DNA of 64,000 nucleotides. It comes from Pseudonocardia thermophila. Its GTDB lineage: Bacteria > Actinomycetota > Actinomycetes > Mycobacteriales > Pseudonocardiaceae. The notes beneath the pieces were generated by a model, which did not search any database, was not told where the DNA came from, and worked only from the letters and a program-made list of their open reading frames with translations. Location: positions 1 through 64,000 of the forward strand of contig NZ_FRAP01000013.1 of NCBI RefSeq assembly GCF_900142365.1, given 5' to 3'. The translations under genes and the position numbers were made by a program. Numbering within the stretch: the stretch's first letter is position 1; each line of letters starts with the position of its first letter. This document shows positions 59,238 to 64,000 of this stretch, in pieces.

Positions 59238-60095
59238 ATGTCCGCTGCCGAGGTCGCGAACGCCCATCCGGCGCTGTCGCGCCGGCGCGGGCTCGGTGCC
59301 ACCAGCGCGCGGTCGCTGCTGCTGACCGTCCTCGGCGAATTCGTGCTTCCCCACGGCGAACCGGTGTGGACCCAGGTGCTGCTCGACGTGCTCGGCGGGC
59401 TGGGGGTGGAGTCGAAGTCCGCGCGTCAGGCGCTGGCCCGCACCGCCGCCGAGGGCCTGTTGGTGTCCGACCGGTCCGGCCGGCGAGTGCGCTGGTCGCT
59501 GTCGGACCAGGGCAGGCGGCTGCTCTCCGACGGTGCCGCCCGCATCTACGGGTTCAGCGCTCCCGCCCGCCCGTGGGACGGCCGGTGGCTGGTGCTGCTG
59601 GTCAGCGTCCCGGAGTCGCGCCGGCAGCTGCGGCACCGGCTGCGCACGCGGCTGGCGTGGGCCGGCCTCGGCTCCCCCGCGCCCGGCGTGTGGCTCACCC
59701 CCGACCCGAGCAAGCAGCCGGAGGTCGCGGAGGTCATCTCCGACCTCGGCCTGTCCGGGGTCGCCTCCTCGTTCGTCGGCGAGTTCGGCGACATCGGAAA
59801 CCCGCAGCAGGTGGTGGAGCAGGCGTGGGACCTCGCCGAGGTGGAGAAGGCCTACGTGGCGTTCCTCGAGGAGTTCCAGGACGCGGAGCCCACCGGGCCC
59901 GCCGACACCCTCACCCACCAGATCCACCTGGTGCACGCGTGGCGGCGGTTCCCGTTCCTGGACCCGAAGCTGCCCGGCGAGCTGCTGCCCGATGAGTGGG
60001 TGGGCGCGCGCGCCGCGGAGCTGTTCGACCGGCTGCACCAGCGCTGGGAGAGCGCAGCCCAGCAGCAGTGGCAGCGCATGGTCGCCTCGTCGTGA
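59238..60095 (+). CDS. PaaX family transcriptional regulator
   Basis: A 285-residue regulator. The N-terminal winged helix is SARSLLLTVLGEFVLPHGEPVWTQVLLDVLGGLGVESKSARQALARTAAEGLL, then the PaaX central domain with WDGRWLVLLVSVPESRRQLRHRLRTRLAWAGLG and a C-terminal LVHAWRRFPFLDPKLPGELLP. PaaX represses phenylacetate catabolism, but no paa genes are here. ATG 59238 lies 6 bases after TAGGCT. It is divergent from the SulP fusion gene. Confidence 0.9.
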   Translation: MSAAEVANAHPALSRRRGLGATSARSLLLTVLGEFVLPHGEPVWTQVLLDVLGGLGVESKSARQALARTAAEGLLVSDRSGRRVRWSLSDQGRRLLSDGAARIYGFSAPARPWDGRWLVLLVSVPESRRQLRHRLRTRLAWAGLGSPAPGVWLTPDPSKQPEVAEVISDLGLSGVASSFVGEFGDIGNPQQVVEQAWDLAEVEKAYVAFLEEFQDAEPTGPADTLTHQIHLVHAWRRFPFLDPKLPGELLPDEWVGARAAELFDRLHQRWESAAQQQWQRMVASS

Positions 60096-60220
60096 TCCGC
60101 GCCGTGCTCTCCCCCGCGCTCCCTTCGTGGAGAACGCCGTCGCCGTGATCGCGAGGCGTCTCGACCACCAGCAGCGTCGTTCCCGACGCGGCCCCACCAC
60201 CCCGACTCCCCGGAGCGCAC

Positions 60221-61390
60221 GTGACCGGTAGCCGGACCACCAGCCCGCGGGCGGCGGTCGTCGTCTCCTGCATCGCGCTGTTCACCGACATGCTCGTCTA
60301 CGGCATCGCCATCCCGGTGCTGCCGCTGCTGCCCACGACCGTCGCGGCCGGGCCCGCCGCGACCGGCTTCCTGTTCGCCGCCTACGCACTGGCCACGCTC
60401 GCCGTCACCCCGCTCGCCGGCCGACTGGTCGACCGGACCGGCCCGCGCCGCCCCCTCCTCTACGGGATGCTCGGGCTGGCCGCCGCCACCCTGCTGTTCG
60501 CGTTCGCCGAGACGTTCGCGCTGCTGCTGGTCGCGCGGGCGCTGCAGGGCGTGGCCGCGGGCTTCTCCTGGGTCGCCGGCCTCGCCCTCATCGCGGCGAG
60601 CACCCCGATGGCCACCCGGGGCCGGTCGATGGGCATCGCGATGAGCATGGTGTCGATCGGCGTCCTCGTGGGCCCACCGCTGGGCGGGGTGCTGGTGGAG
60701 GCGTTCGGCCCACGGGCCCCGTTCCTCGTCGCCGCTGCGTTCGCCATCGCCGACGGGATCGCCCGCTGGGTGCTGGTCCGCACGGACCCGCCGGCCGCCG
60801 ACGACGCCGCCGGCCCGCTCGCCGTCCTGCGCGTGCCGGGCACGTGGAGCGTGCTGGCGGCCGTGCTCATCGGGGCCGGCACGCTGGCCGCGATCGAACC
60901 CGTGCTGCCGCTGCACCTGCAGCTGGTCCACGACGTCGGTCCGCTCGGCATCGGCGTGCTGTTCGGCGTGCTGGTCCTGACCGGGGCGGTGGCCAACCCG
61001 TTCGCCGGGGCGCTCGTCACCCGCGTCGACGCCCGCCTGCTCATCGGCGCGGGCGGTGCGTTCGCGGCGGTCGCGCTGGCCGCGCTCGGCCTGCCCGCGC
61101 CGCTGTGGGTGGTCGTCGCGGCGCTGGTCGCCCTCGGCATCGCGAACGCGCTGCTGCTCGCGCCGGCCACCACGCTCATCGGCCACCAGGGCGAGCGGGC
61201 CGTGCCGCCGGCGCTCGGCGGCTCCTACGCCGTGTTCAACGCCGCCTACGCCGGCGGCATGACGGTCGGCCCGCTCGTCGGCGGGACCGCGACCGGAGCC
61301 GCCGGGTTCGCGGCGGCCGCGGTCGCGTTGGCGGTGCTCACCGCAGCGGCCACCGCCGCCGCGCTCCCCCGCATGCCGACGGGCACCTGA
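60221..61390 (+). CDS. MFS transporter
   Basis: A 389-residue permease with about twelve helices. The loop after helix 2 reads GRLVDRTGPRRPLLYG, the MFS motif A; SWVAGLALIAASTPMATRGRSMG fits helices 4-5 of drug:H+ antiporters. The substrate is unknown. GTG 60221 follows CGGAGCG. Its stop abuts the dnaE stop on the other strand (TGATCA). The 125 bases before it show no clear regulatory sequence. Confidence 0.88.
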   Translation: MTGSRTTSPRAAVVVSCIALFTDMLVYGIAIPVLPLLPTTVAAGPAATGFLFAAYALATLAVTPLAGRLVDRTGPRRPLLYGMLGLAAATLLFAFAETFALLLVARALQGVAAGFSWVAGLALIAASTPMATRGRSMGIAMSMVSIGVLVGPPLGGVLVEAFGPRAPFLVAAAFAIADGIARWVLVRTDPPAADDAAGPLAVLRVPGTWSVLAAVLIGAGTLAAIEPVLPLHLQLVHDVGPLGIGVLFGVLVLTGAVANPFAGALVTRVDARLLIGAGGAFAAVALAALGLPAPLWVVVAALVALGIANALLLAPATTLIGHQGERAVPPALGGSYAVFNAAYAGGMTVGPLVGGTATGAAGFAAAAVALAVLTAAATAAALPRMPTGT

Positions 61391-64000
61391 TCAGCTGGCC
61401 ACCGCGATCCCCGGGATGCTCTTCAGCTCGCCGAGCAGCGCCGACGAGACCTTGACCGAGAACTTCTCGTCGACGGCCAGCGCCGTCTCCCGGTTCTTGT
61501 AGCAGAGCACCAGCTGCAGCGGCGTGTCGCCGCGGTGCGCGGTGAGCGCCGACTTCAGTTCCGCCACGACGGCCTCGTCGATGCGGGTGGCGTCGGCCTT
61601 GAGCACGAGCGGCGGCTCGGCGCCCGGGTTGTTCTGCGCCGCGGAGATGTCGAGCGTGATGATCCCGGACGCGAACACCGACATCCGCTCGTCGCGCCAG
61701 TTCACCCGGCCCTTCACGGCGACCGCCGAGTCGGGCACGAGCTCCTCGTACATCATCGCGTACGCCTTGGGGAAGAACAGCACCTCGATCGAGGCGTCGA
61801 GGTCCTCGATCGTGACGATCGCCCAGGGCTCGCCCTTCTTGTTCACCCGCCGGTCGACCGACGAGATCATGCCCGCGACGACGATCTCGCCCTCCTTCTG
61901 CTGCTCGTCGATGAGCTGGGCGATCGACTTCGGGGCGTGCTTGCGCAGGATCTTCTCGGCGCCGTCGAGCGGGTGCGCGGAGACGTAGAGGCCGAGCATC
62001 TCGCGCTCGAACGCGAGCTTCTGCTTCATCGGCCACTCCTCGGTGCCGATCTTGATGCCGGCGAGCGGGGAGTGCTCCGGCGCGGCCGGCTCGTCGTCGA
62101 CGGCACCGAACAGGTCGTACTGGCCCTCAGCCTCCTTGCGCTTGATGCCGGTGATCGCGTCGACGGCCTCCTCGTGGATCTCCATCAGCGCCCGGCGGGG
62201 GTGGCCGAAGGAGTCGAAGGCGCCCGCCTTGATCAGCGATTCGATGATGCGCTTGTTGCAGCAGACCAGGTCGATCTTCTCGAGGAAGTCGGTGAACGAC
62301 GTGAACCGGCCCTTCGCCTCGCGCGTGGCGATGATGGACTCGACGACGTTCGCGCCGACGTTGCGGATCGCGCCCAGGCCGAAGCGGATGTCCTTGCCGA
62401 CGGCGCGGAACCACTGGTCGGAGTCGTTGACGTCGGGCGGCAGCACCCGGATGCCCATGCGGCGGCATTCGGCCAGGTAGACCGCCGACTTGTCCTTGTT
62501 GTCCCCGATCGAGGTCAGCTGGGCGGCCATGAACTCGGTCGGGTAGTTCGCCTTGAGGTAGGCCGTCCAGTAGGAGACGAGCCCGTACCCGGCGGTGTGG
62601 GACTTGTTGAACGCGTACCCGGAGAAGGGCAGCATCACGTCCCACAGCGTCTGGCAGGCCTCCTCGGAGAAGCCCTTGCTGAGCATCCCCGCCTTGAAGT
62701 TCTCGAACTCCTTCTCGATGATCTCCTTCTTCTTCTTGCCCATCGCGCGGCGCAGCAGGTCGGCCTGGCCGAGCGTGTAGCCCGCCAGCTGCTGCGCGAT
62801 CGCCATGACCTGCTCCTGGTAGACGAGCAGGTGGTAGGTCTCACCGAGGATCGGCTCGAGCGCCTCCTCGAGCTCGGGGTGGATCGGGGTGCACTTCTGC
62901 CGACCGTTCGAGCGCTCGGCGTAGTCCATGTGCGCGTTCGCCGCCATCGGGCCCGGTCGGTACAGCGCCAGCGCAGCGGCGATGTCACCGAAGTGGCTGG
63001 GCTCCATGGCCTTGAGCAGCGTGCGCATGCCCGCGCCGTCGAGCTGGAAGACGCCCAGCGTGTCGCCGCGGGAGAGCAGCTCGTAGGTCTTCTTGTCGTC
63101 GAGCGGCAGGGTGGCCGTGTCGATCTCGATGCCGTGGTTGGCCTTGACCGCCTTGATCGTGTCGTCGACGACGGTCAGCGTGCGCAGGCCCAGGAAGTCC
63201 ATCTTGAGGAGGCCGACCTCCTCGCACGACGGGTAGTCCCAGCCGGTGATGATCGCGCCGTCCTCGCGCTTCCACAGCGGGATGACGTCGAGCAGCGGTT
63301 CCGACGACAGGATCACCGCGCAGGCGTGCACGCCGGCGTTGCGGATCAGGCCCTCCAGCCCGCGCGCGGTGTCCATGATCCGCGCGACCTCGGGATCGGA
63401 CTCGGTCAGCGCCCGGACCTCGGCCGCCTCCGCGTACCGCTCGTGGCTCGGGTCGAAGATGCCCGAGAGCGGGATGTCCTTGGCCATGATCGGCGGCGGC
63501 AGCGTCTTCGAGATCCGGTCGGCGATCGCGAAGCCGGGCTGGCCGTGCAGGACGCGCGCAGCGTCCTTGATCGCGGCCTTCGTCTTGATGGTGCCGAACG
63601 TGATGACCTGGGCGACGTTCTCCTCGCCCCACTTGTCGATCGTGTAGCGCAGGACCTCCCCGCGCCGACGCTCGTCGAAGTCGAGGTCGATGTCGGGTGG
63701 GCTGACGCGCTCGGGGTTGAGGAACCGCTCGAACAGCAGGCTGTGCTCGATCGGATCGAGGTCGGTGATCTGCAGGATGTACGCCAGCAGCGACCCGGTG
63801 GCCGAGCCACGGCCGGGGCCGACGGCGATCTTCTGCGACTTCGCCCACCGCACCAGGTCACCGACGACCAGGAAGTAGCCGGGGAAGCCCATCTTCGCGA
63901 TGACCGCGAGCTCGTGCTCGATGCGGTCGCGGTACTCCTGGGTGAGCCCGTTCGGGAACCGGTACGGGATGTACTTCTCGACCTCGGCCCGCAGCAGGTC
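61391..64000 (-). CDS. dnaE: DNA polymerase III alpha subunit, 3' part (start beyond window)
   Basis: The frame is open to the right edge, giving 869 residues of a protein normally near 1180, so about 300 N-terminal residues (PHP domain) lie outside. Present are GRGSATGSLLAY, the catalytic aspartates in PDIDLDFDERRR, palm and fingers segments, LLRRAMGKKKKE, NKSHTAGYGLVSYWTAYLK, the helix-hairpin-helix part and the OB fold with REMLGLYVSAHPL. This is the DnaE1-type replicative polymerase. Confidence 0.97.
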   Translation of the reverse strand, partial: DLLRAEVEKYIPYRFPNGLTQEYRDRIEHELAVIAKMGFPGYFLVVGDLVRWAKSQKIAVGPGRGSATGSLLAYILQITDLDPIEHSLLFERFLNPERVSPPDIDLDFDERRRGEVLRYTIDKWGEENVAQVITFGTIKTKAAIKDAARVLHGQPGFAIADRISKTLPPPIMAKDIPLSGIFDPSHERYAEAAEVRALTESDPEVARIMDTARGLEGLIRNAGVHACAVILSSEPLLDVIPLWKREDGAIITGWDYPSCEEVGLLKMDFLGLRTLTVVDDTIKAVKANHGIEIDTATLPLDDKKTYELLSRGDTLGVFQLDGAGMRTLLKAMEPSHFGDIAAALALYRPGPMAANAHMDYAERSNGRQKCTPIHPELEEALEPILGETYHLLVYQEQVMAIAQQLAGYTLGQADLLRRAMGKKKKEIIEKEFENFKAGMLSKGFSEEACQTLWDVMLPFSGYAFNKSHTAGYGLVSYWTAYLKANYPTEFMAAQLTSIGDNKDKSAVYLAECRRMGIRVLPPDVNDSDQWFRAVGKDIRFGLGAIRNVGANVVESIIATREAKGRFTSFTDFLEKIDLVCCNKRIIESLIKAGAFDSFGHPRRALMEIHEEAVDAITGIKRKEAEGQYDLFGAVDDEPAAPEHSPLAGIKIGTEEWPMKQKLAFEREMLGLYVSAHPLDGAEKILRKHAPKSIAQLIDEQQKEGEIVVAGMISSVDRRVNKKGEPWAIVTIEDLDASIEVLFFPKAYAMMYEELVPDSAVAVKGRVNWRDERMSVFASGIITLDISAAQNNPGAEPPLVLKADATRIDEAVVAELKSALTAHRGDTPLQLVLCYKNRETALAVDEKFSVKVSSALLGELKSIPGIAVAS

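Overview
The window comes from a very GC-rich actinobacterium, probably of the Pseudonocardiales (Pseudonocardia or a close relative). This is inferred from overall composition, GTG starts with GTGA overlaps, many leaderless promoters, an F420/flavin PPOX protein, a mycothiol-synthase-like tandem acetyltransferase, a DUF3000 gene beside hemE, bifunctional PriA in place of separate HisA and TrpF, and a Cys leader peptide. Almost everything is ordinary chromosomal housekeeping. The only mobile DNA seen is the right end of an IS481-type element at the left edge.

Layout. 1-7.9 kb: IS end, acetyltransferase, prfC, hemG-hemE, DUF3000 gene, LuxR-type regulator and ribonuclease D. 7.9-15.6 kb: a mirrored repeat array, two-component pair, dxs, diguanylate cyclase, a frameshifted MFS relic, histidine phosphatase and HIT protein. 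15.8-23.3 kb: F420-type oxidoreductase, then glgX-treY-treZ (glycogen trimming and trehalose synthesis by the maltooligosyl route), ending in a translationally coupled fusion protein. 23.4-32.2 kb: MerR/SDR divergent pair, mdh, two membrane proteins, a sulfur operon (Cys leader, osmC, metY, CoA-binding protein), dienelactone hydrolase, thioesterase II and a 5 x 74-bp tandem repeat. 32.5-36.5 kb: acetyltransferase, pyk, DUF2461 gene, lgt.

36.6-42.1 kb: trpE - trp membrane protein - trpC - trpB - trpA. 42.2-43.8 kb: TetR regulator, a possible micro-lipoprotein and an orphan response regulator. 43.8-49.8 kb: hisD-hisC-hisB-hisH-membrane protein-priA-hisF-hisI. 50-54.4 kb: nadA-nadB-nadC with a divergent NrtR-type repressor and a probable shared operator. 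54.4-64 kb: LON-domain protein, a large mirrored repeat element, orphan PemK-like toxin, tandem GNAT, SulP-carbonic anhydrase fusion, PaaX regulator, MFS transporter and the 3' two thirds of dnaE.

How the parts fit: his, trp and nad genes form tightly overlapping operons that start from, or are restarted by, leaderless promoters. They end in recurrent hairpin families, seen here as a 53-56-bp GGCCCTTTCG hairpin (3 copies) and a 62-63-bp CGTCGAGAACGA element (3 copies). A third family, mirrored arrays of a roughly 22-bp GCGAGTTGCCC unit, fills two gaps between convergent genes. No hisG, hisE, trpD, trpG or trpF is in the window; loss of trpF would be covered by PriA. No tRNA, rRNA or CRISPR array was seen.
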